Shown in pieces: positions 1-9,826 of a stretch of 64,000 bases of DNA (within the stretch, counting starts at the first letter, position 1; every line of letters starts with the position of its first letter). The notes beneath the pieces are model-generated. The model was not told the DNA's origin. It did not search any database and was given only the letters and a program-made list of their open reading frames with translations. Origin of the DNA: Schistocerca nitens (Eukaryota > Arthropoda > Insecta > Orthoptera > Acrididae). The stretch is from contig NC_064619.1 in NCBI RefSeq assembly GCF_023898315.1, positions 304,272,150 through 304,336,149 of the forward strand, written 5' to 3'. The translations under genes and the position numbers were made by a program.

Positions 1-3
1 ATT

Positions 4-1098
4 GTGTCCTCTGTTAATTTGACGACAATTGATGACGCGGGACGTTCTGTTGCAATGAGCGCTGCCCAGCTTGACACAACCGGTTTTCAGGTTTTACGTG
101 ACAAACAGATAATTTTTTCTAATGAAAACGAACAGTGTACTCAAAGTACGGCAGATTTGTTTGATTCTGAGGTAGGGACTAACGGTGAACATCCGATTAG
201 CAAACCTTTTCAAGAATCACAGAATATCCAAATGGATACACAAAACGTGACAATTGCAGGTACACCACCAAACAGCACAAACAATAGAAATACTAATTTT
301 GGCTCGGATCAAATGATGGCGTTATTGCAACAACTTCTTGAATCAAACATACACATTAGTGAAGATAACAAACAAGTTAGGGAAAGTTTGAAACAACTTA
401 ATGAAAAACAAGACCACCTTAAAGAAGATTTTAAACAACAACTTAATGAAAATTCTAAACAACAGAATGAAAGACAAGACAACAATCACAAACAACTTAG
501 TGAACAGATCAAACAACTTAATGAAAATCAAGACAACCTTAATGAAAAATTAGACAACAATTCCAGACAGCTTAGTGAACAGATTACAGCCGTGGCCGCG
601 CAATGTCATGATACTAAAGAACAGTTATGCGAGGAAATTGAGGCTGGTGCTAGGAAAAGTAGCGAAGAAATTAGATCTGTTGCTCAAGAATTAAGGGATA
701 CGCAAACAGCTACAACAGAATCACTTAGAGACGAAATTAGTGGAGTCGCTAAACAATGCTCTGAAAAAGCAACACAATTACGCGACGAGTTTAAATTGAT
801 GACAGCAGAACTTTCGCGCACACTGGATACAAAAATAGACGCAAAGTTCGAACAACAGAACGGCCAAATTAACGAACGCTTTAATCACCAAGTACAAAAC
901 AGTGAAACGCGTTTCCGTAAATTCATACAGGAACAAAATAAAGTAAAACGACAAGTCATGGAAACGATTACCGCACAAAGACAGGAAGATAAACGTAAAT
1001 TGTTTGCGAAAGCAAAAACATACGTAGACAACAATATTGCTACAGTATCAGACGAAATTAACACTATTAAACGGTTGAACACCGAATTGCGTGATTAA
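4..1098 (+). pseudogene. gag-like N-terminal part, coiled-coil rich (left copy)
   Basis: The frame is open from the window edge to a TAA at 1096-1098 and would encode the N-terminal part of the element's Gag-like structural protein. Residues about 110-220 are a long coiled coil built from recurring QLNE/QLSE and DNN blocks rich in Lys, Gln, Asn and Glu; the coil continues in weaker form to the end. No zinc knuckle is visible. After the TAA the same frame continues without a shift into the next open segment at 1150. The right copy has the same stop at the same place, so the nonsense change or a read-through stop predates the pair. The true start codon lies left of the window; by comparison with the right copy about 62 residues are missing. 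Confidence 0.8.
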
Positions 1099-2502
1099 AT
1101 TTCTGATCTTAATTCGAAAACAGACACACACACAACAGACTTTCAGACAGTGACAGACAGACTCGAACAATTAGAACTAACACAGGATTCCGATGTCATT
1201 AAAGCAGACGTTAAAAAATTGAACGAAACCACACGAAAAATACAAAAACAAATTAATGCTTGCGACACTAAAACCAATGATCAGGTAAAAATACTGACTG
1301 AAAAATATGATGAATTGGCCAGTCGTATTGACGTTATTGAAAATAATAATGACAGCAAATCAGACGATACTGCACCGATTTTGTTTAACCAAACACCTGA
1401 ATTCCAAAATTTACAGCAGACAATCAGTGAGATAGATTCGTCTAATAATACATTACGTAGAAAATTGTCAAGTTTGCTGCAAGAAGTAACAGAGATAAAA
1501 AATATTTCAATTAATAACATGTCACAGCATACGGCGAATTCCGAACATTTCTCACACTCACACAGCCAGTATAATTTAGGTAATCTTCAAAGAGTACGTG
1601 AGTTAGATTCCGAACAGTCCCAGTCAAATAGATTTTCATTCAATCCTGAACCGGTTCCGACATACAGAGACGATAATTTTGATTACAAACATTTTCTATC
1701 AGTGAGAAAATTTAAAGTATTTAAAAATGACAGAACACAGATTCACCCACTGGATTTGATACAACAATTTAGCTTTGCTTTTCCACCGACTTGGCCCGTA
1801 ACACGTAAACTTGAATTTATTTGTAGTTTTTTGGAAGGCGAACCGGCAACTCGCATGAGACCGATTGCGAGACAATGTTACTCGGCAGAAGAATTTCAGA
1901 ATGCTTTTCTGTCAGCGTATTGGTCGAAGACGACACAGCGCGGAATTAAAGATCAATTAATTAGTTTACCGAGTTATGAGAACTCAAATTTTCCCAGTGT
2001 CACGCAATTTTTTGAGCACATGGTCCAACAAAATCAGTACTTAAGTGAACCATACAGTGAATCTGTATTTATTCAAATATGTATTTCTAAATTGCCACAA
2101 TCGTTAAGAGTGTCACTTTTAACGGGTCAGCAAAAAGAAAATATCTCGGCATTCATAGATCTGTTACAGCTTTTGGAATTACAGCAATCGGATTATTCCT
2201 TTATAAACAAAAATTTTTGTTATAATAACCAAGGTCAACAAACGTACAGCAATTACGATCAGCCACGCAATTTCAATAGCAAAGGTAATAGACGCTTTAG
2301 GAACGACAACCACCAGAACTTCAATAACAGGCAAAATTTTAATTATCAGTATTGTCAAAATTATCAGCAACAGGAACCACATTTTGGTAACAATAGACGT
2401 TTTCACCGCAACAGCATGAAAGTCAGCCGGTTAGCATACCTAACCAACAATGCGGTCTACAAGGTCAACCAAACTTTAATGTTTCGCCGCGTGCACGTAT
2501 AG
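1099..2502 (+). pseudogene. gag-like C-terminal part (left copy)
   Basis: This continues the frame of the upstream gag segment after the shared TAA; the first methionine is at 1150. Residues about 1-120 after that methionine are helical and Asn/Lys/Glu rich. Residues about 180-340 form a compact domain with aromatic and basic positions (for example 'KHFLSVRKFKVFK', 'CSFLEGEPATRM') that resembles a retrotransposon capsid (Retrotrans_gag) fold. The last 80 residues are Asn/Gln/Arg/Tyr rich and would serve as a nucleocapsid-like RNA-binding tail without a CCHC knuckle. It ends at TAG 2500-2502 and overlaps the next frame by about 105 bases. Capsid assignment is by composition and position, so it is an inference. 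Confidence 0.75.
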
Positions 2503-2828
2503 TCTCAGCTCCAACAAATAGTAACGCACGCCAGCAAGGAAATAACTACGTGCAGAAAACACAGTACTTCAATTCCTATCGCAATGCACCATATAGGAAT
2601 GACTATCACGACAGACATAAAAACAATGAGCACAATTTTCAGCGTACATCTAATAACAGTCGGTCTTACCAACAGCAAAATCATCCGCAAGAACATATTC
2701 TCATGAATGAACCAGAGAGTAGATATCATCCAGAGCGTAATACGTCTGGAAGAAATAACAGAACAGTTCAAATAGTCGAAATGCCACAGAATTCTCCTGA
2801 TAATAATAATACGTCAGATAGACTTTGA
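2397..2828 (+). pseudogene. Gln/Asn-rich linker in the pol frame (left copy)
   Basis: A second frame, shifted by -1 relative to gag, opens at about 2397 and runs to a TGA at 2826-2828. It is rich in Gln, Asn, Arg, Tyr and His, and it continues the composition of the gag tail better than the last 35 residues of the gag frame do. The overlap with gag (2397-2502) means that protease and RT would be made either by -1 frameshifting or not at all. I see no canonical slippery heptamer in the right phase. The same frame relation and the same TGA occur in the right copy. Confidence 0.6.
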
Positions 2829-3125
2829 CTAGATACTGTACAGGTCGCATCTTCCAGTAACACAAGCACTACTTTAGACACGCAGAATGTTGTTTACGAA
2901 AATGTAATTACTTTTGACGACATCAAAGACACTCTTTTGCAGGAAAGACCAATTGTTCGAAAAACTATTTCACACCCTGTCATCGAAATTAAAATTGGAT
3001 CATCGAAATTTTCGGCAGTAATCGATTCTGGATCACCTATGTCAGTTATAAATGAAGAAACTTTCAACGAGTGTAACAAAGAGAATACCTATCCTACATT
3101 ACCATTAGGCAAAACGAACGAGTAA
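2829..3125 (+). pseudogene. retropepsin-type aspartic protease, N-terminal half (left copy)
   Basis: After the shared TGA the frame continues open and encodes a retroviral-type aspartic protease. The catalytic motif 'AVIDSGSPMSVI' (DSG in place of DTG/DSG) is at about 3018-3053. The frame ends early at TAA 3123-3125 because this copy has lost 17 bp next to about 3117 relative to the right copy, which shifts the reading frame. The second half of the protease continues in another frame from 3121. The deletion is private to the left copy, so it arose after the two copies separated. Confidence 0.85.
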
Positions 3126-3918
3126 AGGAGTAGACGTTAAATTACAGACACATTTATCATTTTGCATTGCAGGTCACACATTTCACTCAAATTTTTGGAT
3201 TGTTCCTTTATTGACAAAAGACGTTATTTTAGGTACTAATTTTCTGGTACAACACGACGCAGTTATTGATTTTCAAAATTCCTATTTAATGTTTAAGGAT
3301 GAAAATGTGCAATTGGCTTTAGAATTTCAGCACTCTTTATCTGCGGAAGAACAAACAATTAATTGTACTGAGGTCATTTCCGTATCACGTAGCATAGATT
3401 GTAATTCCACATTGTTCACAGATACGTACGTACATAACTATAATACTCCAGACGAAGCTGACTATGACATTATGCAGACGATTTCTGATAAAGTTAAACA
3501 GAGCAGTGCAAATACAGACGACGAACGCACGCAACTACACAAAATTCTTTTACAGCAAGCTCCAGTTTTCGACAACATTCCTGGTACTATGTCCAGCTTT
3601 ATGCATGAATTTCAAGTTAAACAGCACGACACATTTAAAGCCAAGCATTATCCCATTCCGTATATTCATAGAGAACAGGTTAAGAAGGAATTGCAAGCTA
3701 TGCTTGACCAAGGAATTATTGACCCGGCAGTTAGTACGTACATAAACCCGCTCCATATTGTTAAGAAAAAAGATGGTTCACTTCGCCTCGTACTTGAGTC
3801 GCGTCACATCAATGACATAATTATTAATGAAACAGATCGCCCACAGACACTAGAGGAACTACTACAGAAATTTCACGGTACTGCTATTTATTCTACTTTT
3901 AGCAGTAGCTTTGCGTAA
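3121..3918 (+). pseudogene. protease C-terminus and truncated reverse transcriptase (left copy)
   Basis: The frame resumes after the 17-bp deletion. It starts with the protease tail, including 'VILGTNFL', the usual ILGxDxL-like segment that follows the flap, then a linker, then the N-terminal part of a Ty3/gypsy RT: 'IPYIHREQVKKELQAML', 'GIIDPAVS', 'NPLHIVKKKDGSLRLVLESR', 'TLEELLQKFHGTAIYST'. The sequence leaves RT at about 3898, just before motif A, and the last residues up to the stop at 3916-3918 come from reversed integrase DNA. The YxDD motif is therefore absent from this copy. Confidence 0.85.
3890..3905. other. inversion junction between the two gypsy copies
   Basis: Up to about 3898 the plus strand matches the minus-strand right copy near 5517-5525. 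From about 3899 it becomes the minus-strand integrase sequence of the right copy. There is no LTR end, poly-A or filler at the join. The short motif AGCAGTA recurs on both sides (for example at 3901-3907 and, in the RT arms, as TAGCAGTACC), which could be microhomology. Confidence 0.75.
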
Positions 3919-4095
3919 CGGAGTGAAGGTAACAAATTTTGAAGTGAGTTCAACAGCGACAAAGATGTAGCAAAAACCTCTATTAGTTCTGGGAATCGGA
4001 CCAAAAATGTCTATAGCGGCAATATGTCTAAATTTAACAGGTACAATGGGATATAATGGAGGAATATGTGAAGTTGTGTCTGACTTAGCTTTCTG
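3899..4095 (-). pseudogene. integrase core fragment, cut at the inversion junction
   Basis: The integrase frame continues after the TGA and is open to the junction. It contains the first part of the catalytic core, including 'AAIDIFGPIP', where the Asp is the first residue of the DDE triad. The second Asp and the Glu are absent because the element ends at about 3899. What follows on the minus strand is inverted RT sequence. Confidence 0.8.
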
Positions 4096-4609
4096 TCAGA
4101 TTTTACATGACGCTAAAACTCGTCGTATACGTTTCTCCATGTTGGCAAAATAACAGTACCGTCTCGGTATAAGAAAACATTTTCTAGCTCCGTAATGTGC
4201 ATAACTTAAATGAGTACACCAGATTAATTTGTTAACAAGCTCGTCAGGAATGCATAATAACCAATCGTTGCTGTCAGGATGAGAGCGGCGAAACAGAATA
4301 TTATTGCGTACAGTGTAATGGTTTATAATCGTAACATTATTCCTATCTTGCCAGAGGTGTTTAATCTCTTTCCACACGTTGTCTTTACTTTGCTCTTGTG
4401 CTATGTCTTGTAATGACGATGAAATGAAATTTTCAAATGCAAGTTGTTGAATGTACATGACGCTGAAATTTGCTTTGCAGAAGTTGGTTGCGATATCTTG
4501 CTGATTGTTGCTGAGAGAACGAAATAGTGCGTCTGCTACAACATTTTATGTGCCGGCAATGTGAACAATCGTAAAAATTAAATTCCTGTAGATAAAGTTT
4601 CCATCTGCT
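4096..4609 (-). pseudogene. RNase H end and integrase zinc-binding domain (right copy)
   Basis: After the stop at 4610 the frame shifts near 4570 and meets another stop at 4546-4548; the last RNase H acidic motif 'NVVADAL' follows it. From 4458 the frame is open and enters the integrase N-terminal HHCC domain: 'WCTHLSYAHYGARKCF' supplies the two His, and 'VLASCKI' the first Cys. A TGA at 4096-4098 falls exactly where the second Cys of the CxxC pair is expected. Three separate lesions in 500 bases show a long-dead copy. Confidence 0.85.
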
Positions 4610-5386
4610 TTATCTATCGTGTGTAAATTTAGCGGAAAGCAAAAATTGTATTGCTCTGTGGTCTGTGTAAACGGTGGTATGTCTTCCATAAAGAAAATGC
4701 CGATATCTCGTAAAAGCCCAAACAACACATAATGTTTCCAGTTCTGTAACAGAATAATTTCGTTCAGCAGGTGACAGAATGCGACTTGCAAATGCGATGT
4801 TTTTAATTACTGTATAACCATATTCTTCAATTTCCTGAAAAATATGTACGCCTAAAGCGGTGTTAGAACTGTCGGTGGCAATGGAAAAATTTCTGGTAAG
4901 ATCTGGGTGTGATAAAAGTGGTGCATTCAACAAAGCTTCTTTCAGGTTTACAAATTCAGAATGTGCTTGCCTATCCCAAGACCAAATAGTGTTTTTACCT
5001 GTCAATTGACATAACCTAGGGGTGTCTAAAGCAGAGTAATGAATAAATTTACGAAAAAAGTTAATTAAACCCAAAAAGCTGCGTAGTTGCCTTTTCGTCG
5101 TAGGAACAGTAATGTCACGTAAAGCTTGAAGTTTTTCCGGGTCAGGCGTAATGCCTTCTGCTAAAATTACATGTCCAAGAAATTTTATAGAAGTTTTGCC
5201 AAAATGCGATTTACTGAGAATAACTGTGAGTCCTTGTGCACGAAAAGTTTGCAACAGTTGTTCAAGGATCAGACTGTGTTCAGACCAGTTAGCTTCAGCA
5301 ACAAGAATGTCGTCTACGTACGTTGTAATTCTGTCTTTAAGTTCTGTCGGAAGTATTGTATTCAAACCGCGAATAAAAGCTGCTGA
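4610..5386 (-). pseudogene. reverse transcriptase palm/thumb and RNase H (right copy)
   Basis: The segment contains RT motif C 'YVDDILV' (about 5303-5323), the connection sequence 'FLGHVI' and 'RSFLGLINFFRKFI', and a Ty3/gypsy RNase H: 'ATDSSNTALG' with the first Asp, 'SVTELETLCVVWA' with the Glu, and 'VYTDHRAIQFLL' with the third acidic residue. It ends at TAA 4610-4612. The family's usual length and order are kept, so apart from the stops this region is well preserved. Confidence 0.9.
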
Positions 5387-6109
5387 TTAAATAGTTAAAC
5401 CGATCGGTAATTTACAAAATTGATAACAGTCACCAAAACAGAGAAATGCTGTGTACTTTCTGCAGTTCGGATGGAGCTGAATTTGCCAAAATCCCGATTT
5501 CAGATCTAAAGTAGAATAAATAGCAGTACCGTGAAATTTCTGTAGTAGTTCCTCTAGTGTCTGTGGGCGATCTGACTCATTAATAATTATGTCATTGATG
5601 TGACGCGAATCAAGTACGAGGCGAAGTGAACCATCTTTTTTCTTAACAATATAGAGCGGGTTTATGTACGGACTAACTGCCGGTTCAGTAATTCCTTGGT
5701 CAAGCATAGCTTGCAATTCCTTCTTAACCTGTTCTCTATGAATATACGGAATGGGATAATGCTTGGCTTTAAATGTGTCGTGCTGTTTAACTTGAAATTC
5801 ATGCATAAAGCTGGACATAGTACCAGGAATGTTGTCGAAAACTGGAGCTTGCTGTAAAAGAATTTTGTGTAGTTGCGTGCGTTCGTCGTCTGTATTTGCA
5901 CTGCTCTGTTTAACTTTATCAGAAATCATCTGTATAATGTCATAGTCAGCTTCGTCTGGAGTATTATAGTTATGTACGTACGTATCTGTGAACAATGTGG
6001 AATTACAGTCTATGCTACGTGATACGGAAATGACCTCAGTACAATTAATTGTTTGTTCTTCCGTAGATAAAGAGTGCTGAAATTCTAAAGCCAATTGTAC
6101 ATTTTCATC
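5387..6109 (-). pseudogene. reverse transcriptase, fingers and palm start (right copy)
   Basis: It encodes the linker after protease and the first part of gypsy RT: 'NPLYIVKKKDGSLRLVLDSR', then motif A in 'IYSTLDLKSGFWQIQLHP' with the first catalytic Asp (LDLKSGFW), and 'FCKLPIGLT'. It stops at TAA 5387-5389, just before the segment that leads to the YVDD motif. The frame continues unchanged after this stop, so this is a single nonsense change. Confidence 0.88.
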
Positions 6110-6595
6110 CTACAACATTAAATAGGAATTTTGAAAATCAATAACTGCGTCGTGTTGTACCAGAAAATTAGTACCTAAAATAACGTCTGTTGTCAATAAA
6201 GGAACAATCCAAAAATTTGAGTGAAATGTGTGACCTGCAATGCAAAATGATAAATGTGTCTGTAATTTAACGTCTACTCCTTTACTCGATACTGCTCCTT
6301 TCACTTTCGTTTTGCCTAATGGTAATGCAGGATAGGTATTCTCTTTGTTACACTCGTTGAAAGTTTCTTCATTTATAACTGACATAGGTGATCCAGAATC
6401 GATTACTGCCGAAAATTTCGATGATCCAATTTTAATTTCGATGACAGGGTGTGAAATAGTTTTTCGAACAATTGGTCTTTCCTGCAAAAGAGTGTCTTTG
6501 ATGTCGTCAAAAGTAATTACATTTTCGTAAACAACATTCTGCGTGTCTAAAGTAGTGCTTGTGTTACTGGAAGATGCGACCTGTACAGTATCTAG
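6110..6595 (-). pseudogene. retropepsin-type aspartic protease (right copy)
   Basis: In this copy the protease is uninterrupted: 'AVIDSGSPMSVI' with the catalytic Asp near 6398-6403 and 'VILGTNFLVQHDAVIDF' about 75 residues later, a normal retropepsin spacing. It lacks the 17-bp deletion of the left copy. It ends at a private TAG (6110-6112) where the left copy has a Lys codon, so protease and RT are separated by one nonsense change. Confidence 0.85.
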
Positions 6596-7027
6596 TCAAA
6601 TTCTATCTGATGTATTATTATTATCAGGAGAATTCTGTGACATTTCGACTATTTGAACTGTTCTGTTATTTCTTCCAGACGTATTACGCTCTGGATGATA
6701 TCTACTATCTGGTTCATTCATGAGAATATGTTCTTGCGGATGATTTTGCTGTTGGTAAGACCGACTGTTATTAGATGTACGCTGAAAATTGTGCTCATTG
6801 TTTTTATGTCTGTCGTGATAGTCATTCCTATATGGTGCATTGCGATAGGAATTGAAGTACTGTGTTTTCTGCACGTAGTTATTTCCTTGCTGGCGTGCGT
6901 TACTATTTGTTGGAGCTGAGACTATACGTGCACGCGGCGAAACATTAAAGTTTGGTTGACCTTGTAGACCGCATTGTTGGTTAGGTATGCTAACCGGCTG
7001 ACTTTCATGCTGTTGCGGTGAAAACGT
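6596..7027 (-). pseudogene. Gln/Asn-rich linker in the pol frame (right copy)
   Basis: It is the same -1-shifted frame as 2397-2828 in the left copy, overlapping the gag tail by about 105 bases and closed by the shared TGA at 6596-6598. Sharing of both features between copies suggests that they belonged to the parent element rather than arising here. Confidence 0.6.
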
Positions 7028-8325
7028 CTATTGTTACCAAAATGTGGTTCCTGTTGCTGATAATTTTGACAATACTGATAATTAAAATTTTGCCTGTTAT
7101 TGAAGTTCTGGTGGTTGTCGTTCCTAAAGCGTCTATTACCTTTGCTATTGAAATTGCGTGGCTGATCGTAATTGCTGTACGTTTGTTGACCTTGGTTATT
7201 ATAAGAAAAATTTTTGTTTATAAAGGAATAGTCCGATTGCTGTACTTCCAAAAGCTGTGACAGATCTCTGAATGCCGAAATGTTTTCCTTCTGCTGACCC
7301 GTTAAAAGAGACACACGTAATGATCGTGGTAACTTAGAGATACATAGTTGAATAAGTGCAGATTCACTATAAGGTTCACTTAGGTACTGGTTTTGTAGGA
7401 CCATGTGCTCAAAAAATTGCGTGACAGTGGAAAAATTTGAGTTCTCATAATTTGGTAAACTAATTAATTGATCCTTAATTCCACGCTGTGTCGTCTTCGA
7501 CCAATACGCTGACAGAAAAGCATTCTGAAACTCTTCTACCGAATAGCATTGCCTCGCGATCGGTCTCATACGAGTTGCCGGTTCGCCTTCCAAAAAACTA
7601 CAAATAAATTCAAGTTTATGTGTTACAGGCCAAGTCGGTGGAAAAGCAAAGCTAAATTGTTGTATCCAATTCAGTGGGTGAATCGGTGTTCTGTCATTTT
7701 TAAATACTTTAAATTTTCTCACTGATAGAAAATGTTTGTAATCAAAATTATCGTCTCTGTATGTCAGAACCGGTTCAGGATTGAATGAAAATCTATTTGA
7801 CTGGGACTGTTCGGAATCTAACTCACGTACTCTTTGTAGAGTACCTAAATTATACTGGCTGTGTGAGTGTGAGAAATGTTCGGAATTCGCCGTATGCTGT
7901 GACGTGTTATTAACTGAAATATTTTTTATCTCTGTTACTTCTTGCTGTAAACTTGACAATTTTCTACGTAATGTATTATTAGACGAATCTATCTCACTGA
8001 TTGTCTGCTGTAAATTTTGGAATTCAGGTGTTTGGTTAAACAAAATCGGTGCAGTATCGTCTGATTTGCTGTCATTATTATTTTCAATAACGTCAATACG
8101 ACTGGCCAATTCATCATATTTTTCAGTCAGTATATTTACCTGATCATTGGTTTTAGTGTCGCAAGCATTAATTTGTTTTTGTATTTTTCGTGTGGTTTCG
8201 TTCAATTTTTTAACGTCTGCTTTAATGACATCGGAATCCTGTGTTAGTTCTAATTGTTCGAATCTGTCTGTCACTGTCTGAAAGTCTGTTGTGTGTGTGT
8301 CTGTTTTCGACTTAAGATCAGAAAT
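6922..8325 (-). pseudogene. gag-like C-terminal part (right copy)
   Basis: It continues the gag frame after the shared TAA, with the first methionine at 8274, and ends at TAG 6922-6924 as in the left copy. Domain layout is the same: helical N-terminal third, capsid-like middle with 'KHFLSVRKFKVFK' and 'CSFLEGEPATRM', then an Asn/Gln/Arg/Tyr-rich basic tail. About two dozen residues differ from the left copy, spread evenly. There is no CCHC knuckle. Function as structural protein of a virus-like particle is inferred from position between leader and protease. Confidence 0.75.
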
Positions 8326-9606
8326 TTAATCACGCAATTCGGTGTTCAACTGTTTAATAGTGTTAATTTCGTCTGATACTGTAGCAATATTGTTGTCTAC
8401 GTATGTTTTTGCTTTCGCAAACAATTTACGTTTATCTTCCTGTCTTTGTGCGGTAATCGTTTCCATGACCTGTCGTTTTACTTTATTTTGTTCCTGTATG
8501 AATTTACGGAAACGCGTTTCACTGTTTTGTATGTGGTGATTAAAGCTTTTGTTAATTTGGCTGTTCTGTTGTTCGAACTTTGCGTCTATTTTTGTATCCA
8601 GTGTGCGCGAAAGTTCTGCTGTCATCAATTTAAACTCGTCGCGTAATTGTGTTGCTTTTTCAGAGCATTGTTTAGCGACTCCACTAATTTCGTCTCTAAG
8701 TGATTCTGTTGTAGTTGTTTGCATATCCCTTAATTCTTGAGCAACAGATCTAATTTCTTCGCTACTTTTCCTAGCACAAGCCTCAATTTCCTCGCGTAAC
8801 TGTTCTTTAGTATCATGACATTGCGCGGCCATGGCTGTAATCTGTTCACTAAGCTGTCTGGAATTGTTGTCTAATTTTTCATTAAGGTTGTCTTGATTTT
8901 CATTAAGTTGTTTGATCTGTTCACTAAGTTGTTTGTGATTGTTGTCTTGTCTTTCATTCTGTTGTTTAGAATTTTCATTAAGTTGTTGTTTAAAATCTTC
9001 TTTAAGGTGGTCTTGTTTTTCATTAAGTTGTTTCAAACTTTCCCTAACTTGTTTGTTATCTTCACTAATTTGTATGTTTGATTCAAGAAGTTGTTGCAAT
9101 AACGCCATCATTTGATCCGAGCCAAAATTAGTATTTCTATTGTCTGTGCTGTTTGGTGGTGTACCTGCAATTGTCACGTTTTGTGTATCCATTTGGATAT
9201 TCTGTGATTCTTGAAAAGGTTTGCTAATCGGATGTTCACTGTTAGTTCCTACCTCAGAATCAAACAAATCTGCCGTACTTTGAGTACACTGTTCGTTTTC
9301 ATTAGAAAAAATTATCTGTTTGTCACGTAAAACCTGAAAACCGGTTGTGTCAAGCTGGGCAGCGCTCATTGCAACAGAACGTCCCGCGTCATCAATTGTC
9401 GTCAAATTAACAGAGGACACAATTGAATTCGTTTGTTCAACGTTAAGATAAAAATCATTACAAGTGGTCGGTACGCACTGATTGTCAGTAAACGGCGGAT
9501 TGTCATCATTACACTGTGTGTCACAAGTACTACCGGTCAAGTTATTTAGGTCGGTTATTTCACTCATTACACATCGCGATGTACTGTTAACAGTTTTTCG
9601 CGGCAT
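8326..9606 (-). pseudogene. gag-like N-terminal part with start codon (right copy)
   Basis: This copy has the true beginning of gag: an ATG at 9604-9606, about 200 bases downstream of the primer-binding site. The first 60 residues are Thr/Asn/Cys rich; then comes the same coiled-coil region as in the left copy, with repeated QLNE, QLSE and DNN blocks at residues about 175-285. The frame ends at the TAA at 8326-8328 that the left copy shares, after which the same frame continues into the segment starting at 8274. About 14 residue differences from the left copy over the shared stretch show the arms are not a recent perfect duplication. Confidence 0.85.
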
Positions 9607-9808
9607 TTTTCTCAGAACAAATTAATCACAAATGAAATAAGCACAATGCAAAAAGCAACAAACACAAATACAACAAAGAGCAACGAATTGCCGATGATCT
9701 GTGAGAGAAAGTCACAAAATTAGTAAAAGCGTTGCACCAAATGCTAATTATAATAAGTAAATAAGACAGGTATCTGACTACTTATCAGAAGATTCACAAA
9801 GAAATACG
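9607..9808 (-). other. untranslated leader of the right gypsy copy
   Basis: The 200 bases between primer-binding site and gag ATG are A-rich on the plus strand and have no reading frame of note. Length and place fit a retrotransposon leader that would carry the packaging signal. Confidence 0.6.
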
Positions 9809-9809
9809 A

Positions 9810-9826
9810 TCCTGACAGGGTCGCCA
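9810..9826 (-). promoter_or_regulatory. tRNA primer-binding site
   Basis: On the minus strand TGGCGACCCTGTCAGGA starts 2 bases after the LTR end. TGG pairs with the CCA tail of a tRNA. The sequence is close to the tRNA-Arg type binding site used by 412/mdg1-like elements, so a tRNA-Arg primer is likely but not proven. Confidence 0.75.

Larger units (their letters stand above)
1..3898 (+). mobile_element. Ty3/gypsy-type LTR retrotransposon, left (plus-strand) copy, incomplete
   Basis: This is the left of two head-to-head copies of one retrotransposon. Reading rightwards it holds the gag region, an aspartic protease and the first part of reverse transcriptase, then stops abruptly at about 3898, where it joins integrase sequence of the opposite strand. 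Its start, leader and LTR lie outside the window, because position 1 already falls inside gag and corresponds to position 9424 of the right copy. The protease motif, the RT start and the gene order fit the Ty3/gypsy group. The copy is dead: two in-frame stops, one frame change and one private 17-bp deletion. Confidence 0.9.
1..3898. repeat. left arm of giant inverted repeat
   Basis: Position 1 pairs with 9424 and position about 3898 with about 5517. The arms match along their whole length with scattered substitutions, judged by eye at a few per cent (about 4-5% at protein level in gag), and one 17-bp gap in the left arm. Confidence 0.9.
5517..9424. repeat. right arm of giant inverted repeat
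   Basis: This is the reverse-complement partner of 1-3898. The sequence between the arms (3899-5516) is single-copy RT, RNase H and integrase of the right element and forms a 1.6-kb loop. Confidence 0.9.

Noticed and set aside
343-531. Hydrophobic minus-strand frame opposite gag
   Set aside because: It is the complement of the Lys/Asn-rich coiled coil; the Phe/Ile/Leu run follows from codon complementarity. The right arm shows the same shadow at 8,893-9,081.
1-3898. Two independent gypsy insertions that happen to face each other
   Set aside because: Not fully excluded, but the exact join between RT and integrase without LTRs, and the shared lesions, favour one rearranged element or a duplication over two full insertions.
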